The notes under the pieces: generated by a model
Told to the model about the DNA's origin: nothing
What the model saw: the letters and a program-made list of their open reading frames with translations, nothing else
The model's database searches: none
Shown here: positions 30,831 through 40,262 of the stretch, one piece after another
Layout of the letters: the number at the start of each line of letters is the position of its first letter
Numbering within the stretch: position 1 is the stretch's first letter
Position numbers and translations under genes: made by a program
NCBI RefSeq assembly: GCF_003148495.1
Contig: NZ_QGGH01000001.1
Coordinates: 437,805-501,804 of the forward strand
Reading direction: 5' to 3'
DNA length: 64,000 bases
Origin: Mesorhizobium loti
GTDB taxonomy: Bacteria > Pseudomonadota > Alphaproteobacteria > Rhizobiales > Rhizobiaceae

Positions 30831-32048
30831 TTAGACGGTCTCCGAATTTTCGACTCTTTTGCGCAGCACTTCGATGCCGGGTAAGTGGCAACCTTCCAGC
30901 CATTCCAGGAAGGCGCCGCCGGCGGTCGAAAGGTAGGTGATCTGGTCGGCGACGCCCGCCATCGACAGTGCGGCCGCCGTGTCGCCGCCGCCCGCGATGG
31001 TGGCGAGTTGTCCGGCCTTTGACAGTGCAGCTGCATGGCGCGCCACCGCGAAGGTGGCGTCTCCAAATGGCCGCATCTCGAAGGCCCCCAGCGGGCCATT
31101 CCACAACAGGGTGCGGCAGGCGTTCAGGACCTCCTTGATCTCGGCGACTGTCCTGGGGCCAACGTCGAGCGCCATTGCCTCGTCAGGGACAGCTGCCACG
31201 GGGACAGTTGTGGCCAGAGCCTCTGCCTCGAACATCCTGGCAACGGTCACGTCGCTGGGCAGAAGGATACGGCAACCGTTGGCGGCGGCGGTCTCCATGA
31301 TATCGCGAGCGATCGAAACACACTCCGGCTCGTGGATTGACCGCCCCACCCGATATCCGCTTGCAGCCAGAAATGTGTTGCCCATGCCGCCACCGATGAT
31401 CAGGTGGTCCATCCTGCCGATCAGGTGCTTCAGCACCCGTATCTTGGACGAGACCTTGGCACCCCCTACCAGGGCGGCCACCGGCCTTCTCGGCGCGTCG
31501 AGGGCGGCAGTCAGTGCGGCGACTTCGGCGAGCAGGGACGGCCCGGCGTAGGCGGGCATGATTTGCGCGATTGCGTGGGTCGAAGCATGCGCCCGATGAG
31601 CGCAGGAAAAGGCGTCGTTGACAAAGAGATCGCCGTTGACCGAGAGCCGCAATGCAAAATTGCGACTGTTGGCCTCCTCACCCTTGTGAAAACGAAGGTT
31701 TTCGAGCAGGAGAACCTTGCCGTCGTGATGATGCCTGGCAGCCTTCTCCGCAGTGGAACCGACACAATCTGGGACGAACACAACTTCGCGGCCGACTTCG
31801 CTGGACAGGGTGGCTGTTACCGGCCTCACTGAATAGATGGGATTGGCATCACCGTCGGGTCTGCCAAGATGCGTCATGACGACAACCTTGGCACCTCGCG
31901 CCAGGAGGTCCCTGACAGTCGGAGCAAAACGCACTATCCTGGTGGCATCGGCGACGATGCCATTCTTGAGGGGTACGTTGAGGTCGGCGCGAACGAGAAC
32001 GGTCTTGCCGGCAATTTCAGCGGAGCGGATATCGGGGAGGGGTCTCAA
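30831..32048 (-). CDS. pgk: Phosphoglycerate kinase
   Basis: About 405 residues. [50 protein letters not shown] and the nucleotide loop [11 protein letters not shown] are all recognisable. It makes 1,3-bisphosphoglycerate for the reductive cycle. Start: the first ATG (32102) lies inside gap; a TTG at 32048 overlaps the gap stop as TTGA and follows a G-rich stretch, giving a normal N-terminus ([20 protein letters not shown]). I choose the TTG. Confidence 0.93.
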   Translation of the reverse strand: MRPLPDIRSAEIAGKTVLVRADLNVPLKNGIVADATRIVRFAPTVRDLLARGAKVVVMTHLGRPDGDANPIYSVRPVTATLSSEVGREVVFVPDCVGSTAEKAARHHHDGKVLLLENLRFHKGEEANSRNFALRLSVNGDLFVNDAFSCAHRAHASTHAIAQIMPAYAGPSLLAEVAALTAALDAPRRPVAALVGGAKVSSKIRVLKHLIGRMDHLIIGGGMGNTFLAASGYRVGRSIHEPECVSIARDIMETAAANGCRILLPSDVTVARMFEAEALATTVPVAAVPDEAMALDVGPRTVAEIKEVLNACRTLLWNGPLGAFEMRPFGDATFAVARHAAALSKAGQLATIAGGGDTAAALSMAGVADQITYLSTAGGAFLEWLEGCHLPGIEVLRKRVENSETV

Positions 32049-33052
32049 AGCACGCCCCCAACAGCGACCGCGGTGTCGGCCATGCGGTTGGAGAAGCCCC
32101 ATTCATTGTCGTACCAGGACAGCACCGAAACGAAGTTGCCGTCCATCACCTTGGTCTGGTCGAGCGCCAAGATCGACGAACGCGGATCATGGTTGAAATC
32201 GATCGAGACATTCGGGTGATGGGTGACGCCGAGAATGCCCTTGAGCTTGCCATTCGACGCGGCGATGACCGCTTCGTTGATTTCCTGCACCGAGGTGGCG
32301 CGCTTGGCGATGAACTTGAAGTCGACCACCGAGACGTTCGGGGTCGGCACGCGGATCGAGATGCCGTCGAGCTTGCCCTTGAGGTCGGGGAGCACAAGGC
32401 CGATCGCCTTGGCGGCACCGGTCGAGGTCGGAATCTGCGACAGGGCGGCGGCGCGGGCGCGGTAGAGATCCTTGTGCATGGTGTCCAGCGTCGGCTGGTC
32501 GCCCGTGTAGGAATGGATCGTCGTCATCATGCCCTTTTCGATGCCGACCGTCTCGTGCAGCACGGCGGCCAGCGGCGCCAGGCAATTGGTGGTGCAGGAC
32601 GCGTTGGAGATGACGATGTGGTCCTTGGTCAGCTGGTCGTGGTTGATGCCGTAGACCACGGTCAGATCGGCGCCGTCGGCGGGTGCGGAGACCAGCACGC
32701 GCTTGGCGCCGGCGGTCAGGTGGGCGGCAGCCTTGTCGCGGGCGGTGAAGATGCCGGTGCATTCGAGCGCGATGTCGACGCCGAGTTCCTTCCACGGCAG
32801 CTGCGTCGGATCCTTGATCGCGGTGACCTTGAACTTTTCCTTGCCGACGGTGATCTGGTCGCCGGACACCGACACCTCATGCGGGAAGCGGCCGTGCACG
32901 CTGTCGTAGCGCAGCAGGTGCGCATTGGTCTCGACCGGGCCGAGATCGTTGACGGCGACGACGTCGATGTCCTTGCGGCCGGATTCATGGATGGCGCGCA
33001 GGATGTTGCGGCCAATGCGGCCGAATCCGTTGATGGCAACTCTGACGGTCAA
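32045..33052 (-). CDS. gap: Glyceraldehyde-3-phosphate dehydrogenase
   Basis: 335 residues. N-terminal RVAINGFGRIGRNILRAIHE, catalytic Cys in SNASCTTNCLAPLAAVLHE, C-terminal SWYDNEWGFSNRMADTA. It reduces 1,3-bisphosphoglycerate in the Calvin cycle. The family start falls on TTG 33052, 4 bp after the transketolase stop, with AAGGAT upstream; the ATGs further upstream overlap transketolase. Together with pgk this makes two successive TTG starts. Confidence 0.94.
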   Translation of the reverse strand: MTVRVAINGFGRIGRNILRAIHESGRKDIDVVAVNDLGPVETNAHLLRYDSVHGRFPHEVSVSGDQITVGKEKFKVTAIKDPTQLPWKELGVDIALECTGIFTARDKAAAHLTAGAKRVLVSAPADGADLTVVYGINHDQLTKDHIVISNASCTTNCLAPLAAVLHETVGIEKGMMTTIHSYTGDQPTLDTMHKDLYRARAAALSQIPTSTGAAKAIGLVLPDLKGKLDGISIRVPTPNVSVVDFKFIAKRATSVQEINEAVIAASNGKLKGILGVTHHPNVSIDFNHDPRSSILALDQTKVMDGNFVSVLSWYDNEWGFSNRMADTAVAVGGVL

Positions 33053-33056
33053 GGCT

Positions 33057-35069
33057 TCAATCCTTCTGAACAACTGCACAAGCGGCATCGGCAATCGCCT
33101 CGGCGGTGATACCGAAATGCCTGTAAAGCTCCGCGGCCGGTGCGCTGGCGCCAAAGCCGGTCATTCCGATGAAGGCGCCACCTTCGCCAATCCAGCGGTC
33201 CCAACCAAGGCGCGCGGCCGCCTCGACGGCTATGCGCGGAGCTGTTCCGAGAACCTCGGCGCGATAGGCTTCGTCTTGTTCTTCAAAGAGTTCCCAGCAG
33301 GGCATGGAGACCAGGGCAACCCGTATATGATGGCGCTCCAGAAGCAGGTCGGCGGCCGCGCGGGCGATTTCCACTTCCGAACCGGTGGCGATCAGCGTCA
33401 AGTCACGCCGGCCGACGGGCTTGCGCATAAGGTAAGCCCCTTGGGCCGAGCGACTGGCTTCGGGAGCCTTCGTGCGGAGCATCGGCAGGTTCTGTCTCGA
33501 CAGCACCAGCACGCTCGGCCGGTGCTTTGACCTCAGCGCCAGCTCCCAGCACTCAGCTGTCTCGATTATGTCGGCCGGACGAAAGACATTGAGATTTGGC
33601 GTGGCGCGCAGCATCGCCAAATGTTCGACAGGCTGGTGCGTGGGCCCATCTTCGCCAAGTCCGATGGAATCATGGGTCATCACATAGATGACGCGCTGGC
33701 CCATCAGCGCCGAGAGCCGCATTGCGCCGCGCGCATAATCGGCAAAGCACAGGAACGTCCCGCCATAAGGGACAAGCCCGCCATGCAGGGCCATCCCGTT
33801 CATAGCCGCCGCCATGGCGTGCTCGCGGATGCCATAGTGGATGTATCGTCCGGAAAAGTCGCCCGGTGAGACGCGAGCCATGCCCTTGGTGATGGTCAAG
33901 TTGGAATGAGTGAGATCCGCCGATCCACCGACAGTCTGTTCCGTCGCCTCGTTGATCACAGCGAGAGCCAGTTCCGAGGCCTTGCGGGTTGCGACGTTGG
34001 TCGCATTTTCGAAGTGTTGCTGGCGAAATGTCGACAGTGCCTCGAAGACGCCCTCGGGAAGGTCGCCAGCCACAGCACTTTCGAATTCCTGGCGGCGCGG
34101 CGAAGCGGCAAGTCTCGCCTCCCACGCCGCGCGCGCGGTTCGGCCGCGTGCTGGCGCGGTGCGCCAGGCGCGCAAAACTTCGCCGGGGATCTCGAAGGGT
34201 GGATGATCCCAACCGAGGTTTGTTCGCGTCGCGGCGATTTCGGCCGCGCCGAGCGGCGCGCCATGGGTTTTTTCCGAGCCGCCCAGGTTCGGCGCGCCCT
34301 TTCCGATTGTGGTCCGGCATGCGATCAACGTCGGCCGATCCGACGTCCGCGCCTCTTCCAGCGCCGCCGCGATTGCATCCAGGTCGTGGCCATCGATCGA
34401 AAGAACGCTCCAGCCGGCGGCCCGGAACCGCATCGGTTGGTCCATCGAGGTCGCCAACGAGGTCGGACCGTCAATCGAAATGCGATTGTCGTCCCAAAGC
34501 ACGATCAATTTTGAAAGGCCAAGATGGCCGGCGAGGTCAATCGCCTCGTGGCTCATCCCCTCTTGCAGGCAGCCATCGCCGGCGATGGCATATGTGAAGT
34601 GGTCGACGAGGCCGTCACCAAACCGGGCGGCAAGCATGCGTTCGGCCAATGCCATGCCGACCGCTGTCGCAATGCCCTGGCCAAGTGGACCTGTCGTGGT
34701 TTCAATGCCAAGGGCATGGCCGTATTCGGGATGCCCGGCGGTGCGGCTGCCAAGTTGCCGGAAGCGCTGCAGCTCCTCGATCGGCATGTCTTCGTAGCCG
34801 AGCAGATAGTGCAGCGCGTATTGCAACATGGAGCCATGGCCCGCCGACAGGACGAAACGGTCACGGTCGGGCCAGTCGGGACGCGACGGATCGATTTGGA
34901 GGAAGCGATTGAACAGGATGGTGGCAACATCGGCCATGCCCATCGGCATGCCGGGATGGCCGGAGTTTGCCTTTTGAACCGCATCCATGGCGAGCGCCCT
35001 GATGGCGTTCGCCATCAGCTGCTCATCGGTCTTGGCAGGGGCGGGGCTCTCGATTGCGATCTGGTTCAT
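33057..35069 (-). CDS. cbbT: CbbT, transketolase
   Basis: 670 residues, full length. Thiamine diphosphate motif region [20 protein letters not shown] and [51 protein letters not shown] and the C-terminal [19 protein letters not shown] are typical. It transfers C2 units to regenerate xylulose-5-P and ribose-5-P. It sits 10 bp after cbbP. Confidence 0.96.
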   Translation of the reverse strand: MNQIAIESPAPAKTDEQLMANAIRALAMDAVQKANSGHPGMPMGMADVATILFNRFLQIDPSRPDWPDRDRFVLSAGHGSMLQYALHYLLGYEDMPIEELQRFRQLGSRTAGHPEYGHALGIETTTGPLGQGIATAVGMALAERMLAARFGDGLVDHFTYAIAGDGCLQEGMSHEAIDLAGHLGLSKLIVLWDDNRISIDGPTSLATSMDQPMRFRAAGWSVLSIDGHDLDAIAAALEEARTSDRPTLIACRTTIGKGAPNLGGSEKTHGAPLGAAEIAATRTNLGWDHPPFEIPGEVLRAWRTAPARGRTARAAWEARLAASPRRQEFESAVAGDLPEGVFEALSTFRQQHFENATNVATRKASELALAVINEATEQTVGGSADLTHSNLTITKGMARVSPGDFSGRYIHYGIREHAMAAAMNGMALHGGLVPYGGTFLCFADYARGAMRLSALMGQRVIYVMTHDSIGLGEDGPTHQPVEHLAMLRATPNLNVFRPADIIETAECWELALRSKHRPSVLVLSRQNLPMLRTKAPEASRSAQGAYLMRKPVGRRDLTLIATGSEVEIARAAADLLLERHHIRVALVSMPCWELFEEQDEAYRAEVLGTAPRIAVEAAARLGWDRWIGEGGAFIGMTGFGASAPAAELYRHFGITAEAIADAACAVVQKD

Positions 35070-35079
35070 CCTAGCTTCC

Positions 35080-35952
35080 TCAGTTGGCGCGGCGCTTGCG
35101 TTCGATCAGTTGCATGATCAGCGGTGTGAGGATCAGCTGCATGGCCAGGTCGAGCTTGTTGCCCGGCACGACGATCGAGTTGGCGCGCGACATGAACGAG
35201 TTGTGGATCATCGAAAGCAGGTAGGGGAAATCGATGCCGCGCGGGTTGGCGAAGCGGATGATCAGCATAGATTCGTCAGGTGTAGGGATCCAGCGAGCGA
35301 CGAATGGATTGGATGTATCGACGATCGGCACGCGCTGGAAATTGATGTCGGTCTTTGAGAACTGCGGCACGATGTGGCGCACGTAATCGGGCATGCGCCG
35401 AAGGATCACGTCCACCACGGCTTCCGTCGAGTAGCCACGCGTGGAGCGGTCGCGGTGAATCTTCTGGATCCATTCAAGGTTGATGACCGGCACCACGCCA
35501 ATCTTGAGGTCAGCGTGTTTGGCCAGATCGACCCTGTCGGTGACGGCACAACCATGCAGGCCCTCATAGAAGAGCAGATCACTGGGCGCGAACTCGCGCC
35601 ACGGCGTGAAGGTGCCGAGATCGCAGCCATAGAGTTCAGCCTCCGCCTCATCGTGAACATAGGTTCGCGTGCGGCCAGCACCCCTCAGCCCATACGCCTC
35701 GAAGACTTCCTGGAGCGCATCGAGTTCGTTGGCCTCCGCGTTGAAATGGGTGAAGTAGGGGTTGCCGCCCTTCTCGTCCTCGGCAACCTTCACCTTCATC
35801 GCCGCGCGATCGTAGCGGTGGAATGCATCGCCCTCGATGAACGCCGCCTCGACGTTTTCGCGCCGGAAGATCTGCTCAAAGATGCGCTTGACCGAGGTGG
35901 TGCCAGCACCCGAGGAGCCGGTGATCGAGATGATGGGGTGCTTGGCCGACAT
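35080..35952 (-). CDS. cbbP: CbbP, phosphoribulokinase (class I)
   Basis: 290 residues. P-loop [18 protein letters not shown] at the N-terminus, then [19 protein letters not shown] and [13 protein letters not shown]. It phosphorylates ribulose-5-phosphate to ribulose-1,5-bisphosphate and, with CbbL, defines the Calvin cycle. Length and sequence match the octameric bacterial class I form. Confidence 0.97.
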   Translation of the reverse strand: MSAKHPIISITGSSGAGTTSVKRIFEQIFRRENVEAAFIEGDAFHRYDRAAMKVKVAEDEKGGNPYFTHFNAEANELDALQEVFEAYGLRGAGRTRTYVHDEAEAELYGCDLGTFTPWREFAPSDLLFYEGLHGCAVTDRVDLAKHADLKIGVVPVINLEWIQKIHRDRSTRGYSTEAVVDVILRRMPDYVRHIVPQFSKTDINFQRVPIVDTSNPFVARWIPTPDESMLIIRFANPRGIDFPYLLSMIHNSFMSRANSIVVPGNKLDLAMQLILTPLIMQLIERKRRAN

Positions 35953-35967
35953 CTTATGCCTCCCTGA

Positions 35968-37011
35968 TCAGGCCCGAAACAGGCCGCGGTTGCCAAACAG
36001 CGGTGAACGCTCGGCTATTGCGCTTGGCTCGGTATGGTAGCGGGCGACGCGCTCGACCTCCCTGGCGGAGCCGAAGACAAGCGGGACGCGTTGGTGCAGG
36101 CCGGTCGGAACGATGTCGAGTATGCTGCAAAGCGCATTCGTCGCGCGTCCGCCGGCTTGCTCCACCAGCATCGCGATGGGATTGGCCTCGTAGACGAGCC
36201 GCAGCCGTCCGCTTGCGTAGCCGGCACGGCTGTCGCCGGGATAGAGAAAGACGCCACCGCGCATCAGGATGCGATAGACATCGGCGACAAGCGAGGCGAT
36301 CCAGCGCATGTTGAAGTTCTTGCCGCGCGGACCTTCCTCGCCTTTCAGGCAATCATCCACATAGAGCCGCACGGCTTCTTCCCAATGGCGATAATTGGAC
36401 GCGTTGATGGCGAATTCCTGGGTGCGTTCGGCCACCGCCACGCTCTCATGGGTCTGCACGAAGGTGTTAAGTTCAGGCGAGAAGACGAACGCGTGCGTGC
36501 CGAGGCCAAGCGTCAAAACGAGAACCAGCTGCGGTCCGTAGACAAAAAAGCCTGCCGCGAGCTGGCTGCTGCCTGGCTGAAGAAAAAAGGCGGCCGGGTC
36601 GATGCCGGGCGCGCCAGTCGCTGGGAGAAGCGAGAATATTGTGCCAATCGACACGTTGACGTCGATGTTGGACGAACCGTCCAAGGGGTCGATGGCTAGC
36701 GCGATGCGGCTCTCGGGGTCGAGTGCGACCGGTGCGACACGCTCTTCAGAGGCGACACACCGCACGGGAGCACGGCGCATGGCTTCCAGAAAGATATCAT
36801 CGGCATAGATGTCCAGGTCCTTTTGGGTATCACCGTCCGCGTTGACCGTTCCATTGGTCCCGCCAAAGGCGGACCCAAGCCTACCAGAGCGGATGCCGTT
36901 GTTGATCGCGAGAGCCGCACCAGCCAGCGCCGCGACCGTTGCCAAGACGTCGCCATCATGCCCTTGCCGTTGGTGCGACGCCAAAAAGGCGTCGAGTGTC
37001 GGATTGCTCAT
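35968..37011 (-). CDS. cbbF: CbbF, fructose-1,6-/sedoheptulose-1,7-bisphosphatase
   Basis: 347 residues. The metal-binding motif LAIDPLDGSSNIDVNVSIGT and the substrate region GGVFLYPGDSRAGYASGRLR are intact. It removes the C1 phosphate from FBP/SBP. ATG 37011 is chosen for the strong GGGAGGGG just upstream; a longer frame to 37071 adds residues lacking similarity. First gene of the minus-strand operon, divergent from cbbR across 116 bp. Confidence 0.95.
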   Translation of the reverse strand: MSNPTLDAFLASHQRQGHDGDVLATVAALAGAALAINNGIRSGRLGSAFGGTNGTVNADGDTQKDLDIYADDIFLEAMRRAPVRCVASEERVAPVALDPESRIALAIDPLDGSSNIDVNVSIGTIFSLLPATGAPGIDPAAFFLQPGSSQLAAGFFVYGPQLVLVLTLGLGTHAFVFSPELNTFVQTHESVAVAERTQEFAINASNYRHWEEAVRLYVDDCLKGEEGPRGKNFNMRWIASLVADVYRILMRGGVFLYPGDSRAGYASGRLRLVYEANPIAMLVEQAGGRATNALCSILDIVPTGLHQRVPLVFGSAREVERVARYHTEPSAIAERSPLFGNRGLFRA

Positions 37012-37074
37012 TTTCCCCTCCCGATCTCGCGATAGGCCGCAGATCTGAAGACGGTTGGAACAGCCCGTCATGGA

Positions 37075-37087
37075 TTAGTAAACTTTA
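37075..37087. promoter_or_regulatory. Candidate CbbR binding site
   Basis: TTA-N7-TTA lies in the cbbR-cbbF intergenic space and fits the TNA-N7/8-TNA half-site pattern of CbbR operators (also a T-N11-A LysR box). AT-rich sequence continues to 37096. Pattern match only. Confidence 0.5.
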
Positions 37088-37127
37088 ATCTATTTACGAC
37101 GGCGATAAGTTCTGCTTACTTCGATCG

Positions 37128-38063
37128 ATGCGCAACATAACGCTCCGCCATCTTCGAATCATCTCGGCCATCCACACCGAGGGCAAAATCATCAACGCTG
37201 CCAAGGCCTTGGGACTAACCGGGCCGGCCGTGACGCTACAGCTCCAACAGGTTGAAGCAGAAGCGGGAATTCAGCTTTTCGAACGTGCTCCACATGGGAT
37301 GCGTCCGACTGACGCAGGTTTTGCCTTCATCGAAGCGGCACACGCCATTGATGAGAGATTGGGGCTGCTCCAGGAGGAAATTGATGCGGTCAAGGGTCTC
37401 CGGAAGGGGCATTTGATCGTCGGCGCGGTCTCCACGGCGAAGTATTTCGCGCCTCAGATCATTGCTGGTTTCAAGAAGGAGTTCCCCGATATCGAACTGA
37501 AGCTGGTGATCGGCAACCGGGCCGAAACCATTGCGAAGCTGAAGGACCATGTCCTTGACATTGCACTGATGGGGCGACCGCCCCCGGATCTGCCGGTGGA
37601 GGCCAGAGTGTTCGGGGACCACCCCTTGATCATCGCGGCCGCCCCCGATCATCCCCTGGCACAGGCGCGCGACATAACCAAAGCCAGGATCGCGAAGGAA
37701 CATTTCATCGTGCGCGAACCGGGTTCGGGCACGCGCATGTCATTCGAAAGGTTTCTTGGCGACATCCCCGGGCGATTGGAGCAACCCGGAACGGAGATGG
37801 ATTCCAACGAAACGATCAAGCAGGCCGTGATGGCCGGGCTGGGCGTGGCCTTCATCTCCGCCCACACCATAGCCTTCGAGGTTCAGGCGGGACGGCTGTC
37901 GGTGCTCGATGTGATCGGTATGCCAATTCGCCGCCAATGGTTTTCGGTCGTGCGCAGCGACCGCGTCGTGACGCCAGCCATCGGTGCGTTCTGCGCCTTC
38001 CTGGCGCGTAAGGGAGCCGCTTTCCTGCCGATCTCGGGTAAGCTCTATCCCGAAACCCGCTGA
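37128..38063 (+). CDS. cbbR: CbbR, LysR-type regulator of the cbb operon
   Basis: 311 residues. HTH region MRNITLRHLRIISAIHTEGK, AAKALGLTGPAVTLQLQQVE and LFERAPHGMRPTDAG; effector domain with GHLIVGAVSTAKYFAPQIIA, typical of CbbR. It activates the divergent cbb operon in response to metabolites such as RuBP or NADPH. The assignment rests on both sequence and the classic divergent position. Confidence 0.94.
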   Translation: MRNITLRHLRIISAIHTEGKIINAAKALGLTGPAVTLQLQQVEAEAGIQLFERAPHGMRPTDAGFAFIEAAHAIDERLGLLQEEIDAVKGLRKGHLIVGAVSTAKYFAPQIIAGFKKEFPDIELKLVIGNRAETIAKLKDHVLDIALMGRPPPDLPVEARVFGDHPLIIAAAPDHPLAQARDITKARIAKEHFIVREPGSGTRMSFERFLGDIPGRLEQPGTEMDSNETIKQAVMAGLGVAFISAHTIAFEVQAGRLSVLDVIGMPIRRQWFSVVRSDRVVTPAIGAFCAFLARKGAAFLPISGKLYPETR

Positions 38064-38175
38064 GACCTGCGGCGGCGCCAACCTGTCCATGGTTCAAAAA
38101 GTAGCAGCTATTCAGGGCAATTGAAGCCGTCGCGCCGTTTTGCTAACAAGGTGCGCAAAATGGAAACCTACTTGT

Positions 38176-39633
38176 ATGGATGAACCGGGCACCGTCGTCA
38201 TCGTCTCGCGGCAGGGCAGCGACTGGACATGGCCGCTTCACGTGCTGGCCGAGCGCTACGCATATCGTGTTGTTCTGGCGCACTCCTTTTCTGAAGCCCT
38301 GACCACGATGGCCACCATCCACGTCGATCTGGCCATAGCGGAGGATCATGCGGGGGAAGATGCCGGTCTCACCTTCCTTACCGGCCTTCGGGTGTCTCAT
38401 CCCGACATCACCCGCATCTATGTGACGTCGAATTCGGACTGCATCTCGGAGCCGGCATTGTCCCAGGCGGCAATCTACCAGTTTCTGCTGAAGCCCGTTG
38501 ATGCTTCGCAATTGGGCCTGCTTGTCGAAAGAGCATTGGAGACCCGCGAACTTGCACGCCGCCATCGCATCCTGTCTCGGGAGTTCAAGATCTCGGGCGA
38601 CGGACTGATCTTCGGTGAGCGCAAGAATGCCGCCTTCAGAGCGGAGAGCCAGCGTTTCGAAAAACTCGTCTATGTCAGCGCGAAAATGGCTGAATTGTGC
38701 GATCTGGCACGGCAAGCGGCCAAGACCGAGCTGCCGATTCTCATCGAAGGGGAGACGGGCACCGGCAAGGAACTGCTGGCCAGGGCCATCCATTACAACT
38801 CGATGCGCCGGGCAAGTCCTCTGCTGGTCCAGAACTGCGGAGGCGTGCCGGACGAATTGCTGCAATCGGAATTGTTTGGACACAAGCGCGGATCCTTTAC
38901 CGGAGCTATTTCGGACCGGCTGGGTCTGTTTCGCGCCGCCGACGGCGGGACGGTTTTCCTGGATGAGATTTCCGAAGTGTCGCCGTCCTTTCAGGTTAGC
39001 TTGTTGCGATTTCTCCAGGAGGGCGAGGTCAAGCCCCTTGGCTCCGACAGGGTCACACACTGTAATGTTCGCATCATCGTGGCATCCAACCGGCGCCTGA
39101 AAAATCTGGTCGCGCGTGGCGAGTTCCGGCAGGATCTCTATTTCCGGCTGAAAGGCTTTGAGTTCGAAGTCCCTTCCCTGAGAGAACGCCCCGAAGACAT
39201 TGGACCCCTGGCGGAGTTCTTTGCGGCAAAACATGCCGATGCCATTGGCCGCAAGATTCTGGGAATCACGGCCAACACCATCGAAAAGCTTTCAAGCGGC
39301 GAATTTCCAGGCAATGTCCGGGAACTGGAAAATGAAATCCGCCGCATGGTGGCTCTCGCCAAGGATGGCGAATATCTGACGACACGCAACATGTCAGCGA
39401 CGCTCCTTGCTGCGTCGCCCCGGCGCAGTTCGGAAGCCGTTGCCTTTCTCCCGGAGGGCGTGACGTTGAAGGACCAGGTGGAAAGCCTCGAAAAGCAGAT
39501 CGTCAGCAGGGCACTTGTTCGCAATCACTGGAACCAAAGCCGCACGGCAAACGAACTCGGGCTGTCGCGGGTTGGTCTGGCAAACAAGATCAAACGCTAC
39601 AGCTTGAACGAACACGGCCAGCAACACCAATGA
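38176..39633 (+). CDS. Sigma-54-dependent activator, HoxA/HupR-like, with degenerate receiver
   Basis: About 485 residues. Residues 1-125 are receiver-like, about 165-395 a sigma-54 AAA+ domain (Walker A GETGTGKELLARAI; sigma-54 contact loop GHKRGSFTGAISDR; Walker B DGGTVFLDEISE; arginine-finger region ELFRQDLYFRL-like FRQDLYFRLKGF), and 450-485 a Fis-type HTH (NHWNQSRTANELGLSRVGLA). The usual Asp pair at the receiver N-terminus is Ser-Arg here (VVIVSRQG), and the phospho-acceptor position reads Glu-Asp (LAIAEDHAG); the switch Lys in FLLKPVD is kept. It likely drives the -24/-12 promoter at 40189. ATG 38176 is the first convincing start; an in-frame TTG lies at 38140. Confidence 0.9.
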   Translation: MDEPGTVVIVSRQGSDWTWPLHVLAERYAYRVVLAHSFSEALTTMATIHVDLAIAEDHAGEDAGLTFLTGLRVSHPDITRIYVTSNSDCISEPALSQAAIYQFLLKPVDASQLGLLVERALETRELARRHRILSREFKISGDGLIFGERKNAAFRAESQRFEKLVYVSAKMAELCDLARQAAKTELPILIEGETGTGKELLARAIHYNSMRRASPLLVQNCGGVPDELLQSELFGHKRGSFTGAISDRLGLFRAADGGTVFLDEISEVSPSFQVSLLRFLQEGEVKPLGSDRVTHCNVRIIVASNRRLKNLVARGEFRQDLYFRLKGFEFEVPSLRERPEDIGPLAEFFAAKHADAIGRKILGITANTIEKLSSGEFPGNVRELENEIRRMVALAKDGEYLTTRNMSATLLAASPRRSSEAVAFLPEGVTLKDQVESLEKQIVSRALVRNHWNQSRTANELGLSRVGLANKIKRYSLNEHGQQHQ

Positions 39634-39790
39634 CGGCGAAGCCGTAGCGACAGGCTCCTGCCGTTGGCAATCGGTGATGCTGGATGTTGCGACGCAGGCT
39701 TGGCGGCAGTTGGCTGCTTGAGCCGGGGTGACAAATCGGTCATGTCCGCCCTATGCTCAAGCTTCGAGCGCGGACGTTTAGGAGAGCGCC

Positions 39791-40033
39791 ATGAACCAAG
39801 CCGACGAACCCTCATCACCGCCGCAACCAGACATAATTCCTTTTCCCCAGTCCCGGGTTCTGCCTTCAAGCCGACACAAGCCGATCAAATATCTGGGGCA
39901 GGGGGCAATGGCAAAAGCGATCGGCGCGCCTGAACGGCAGGCGACGGGCCACTGGTGCAGTCGCTGCCAAGGCATCTGGTATGGCTATCTGCTCGAAGTC
40001 ACATGTCCCGCCTGCGGTAATCGTCACGGATAG
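39791..40033 (+). CDS. Small zinc-ribbon-like protein
   Basis: 80 residues. The N-terminal half is Pro/Gln-rich and probably disordered; the C-terminus WCSRCQGIWYGYLLEVTCPA ends CGNRHG, giving a CxxC...CxxC four-cysteine metal site. GGAGA lies 5-9 bases before the ATG, a good ribosome-binding site. It stands between the regulator and the hydrogenase operon. I do not recognise a family; a metal-binding accessory role is only a guess. Confidence 0.6.
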   Translation: MNQADEPSSPPQPDIIPFPQSRVLPSSRHKPIKYLGQGAMAKAIGAPERQATGHWCSRCQGIWYGYLLEVTCPACGNRHG

Positions 40034-40041
40034 CAAACAGG

Positions 40042-40068
40042 TTGTGACGTCTTTGGCGTCGGTCACAA
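40042..40068. promoter_or_regulatory. Inverted repeat, candidate upstream activator site
   Basis: TTGTGAC and GTCACAA form perfect 7-base arms separated by 13 bases, centred about 135 bases upstream of the -24 element. The TTG...CAA edges recall HupR-type sites, which sit at a similar distance from hydrogenase promoters. It could instead be a weak hairpin after the zinc-ribbon gene, but there is no T-run. Confidence 0.5.
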
Positions 40069-40145
40069 TCTAGTTTCCAACAGCAAAGTTAGTTTGCAGC
40101 CTGGGACCCGCGCCAATTCGGCGGCCAGATCCGCGCAAGACACGC

Positions 40146-40158
40146 CAACATACTGATA
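40146..40158. promoter_or_regulatory. Candidate IHF site
   Basis: CAACATACTGATA matches the IHF pattern YAANNNNTTGATW at all but one fixed position. It lies between the inverted repeat and the -24/-12 element, where IHF bends DNA in NtrC-type promoters. Short, degenerate match. Confidence 0.4.
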
Positions 40159-40188
40159 ACAAACGAATTCCTGACCATCGCTGGCGGC

Positions 40189-40203
40189 TGGCACGGCGCT
40201 TGC
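40189..40203 (+). promoter_or_regulatory. Sigma-54 (-24/-12) promoter of the hydrogenase operon
   Basis: TGGCAC-N5-TTGC, a perfect match to the RpoN consensus, 59 bases before the hhyS start codon. A sigma-54 activator gene lies just upstream on the same strand. Confidence 0.88.
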
Positions 40204-40262
40204 TTCACACTAATCGGAGGCGTGCATACGGCAATGCTTCGTTACAGGCTGTGGAGGAGAGA

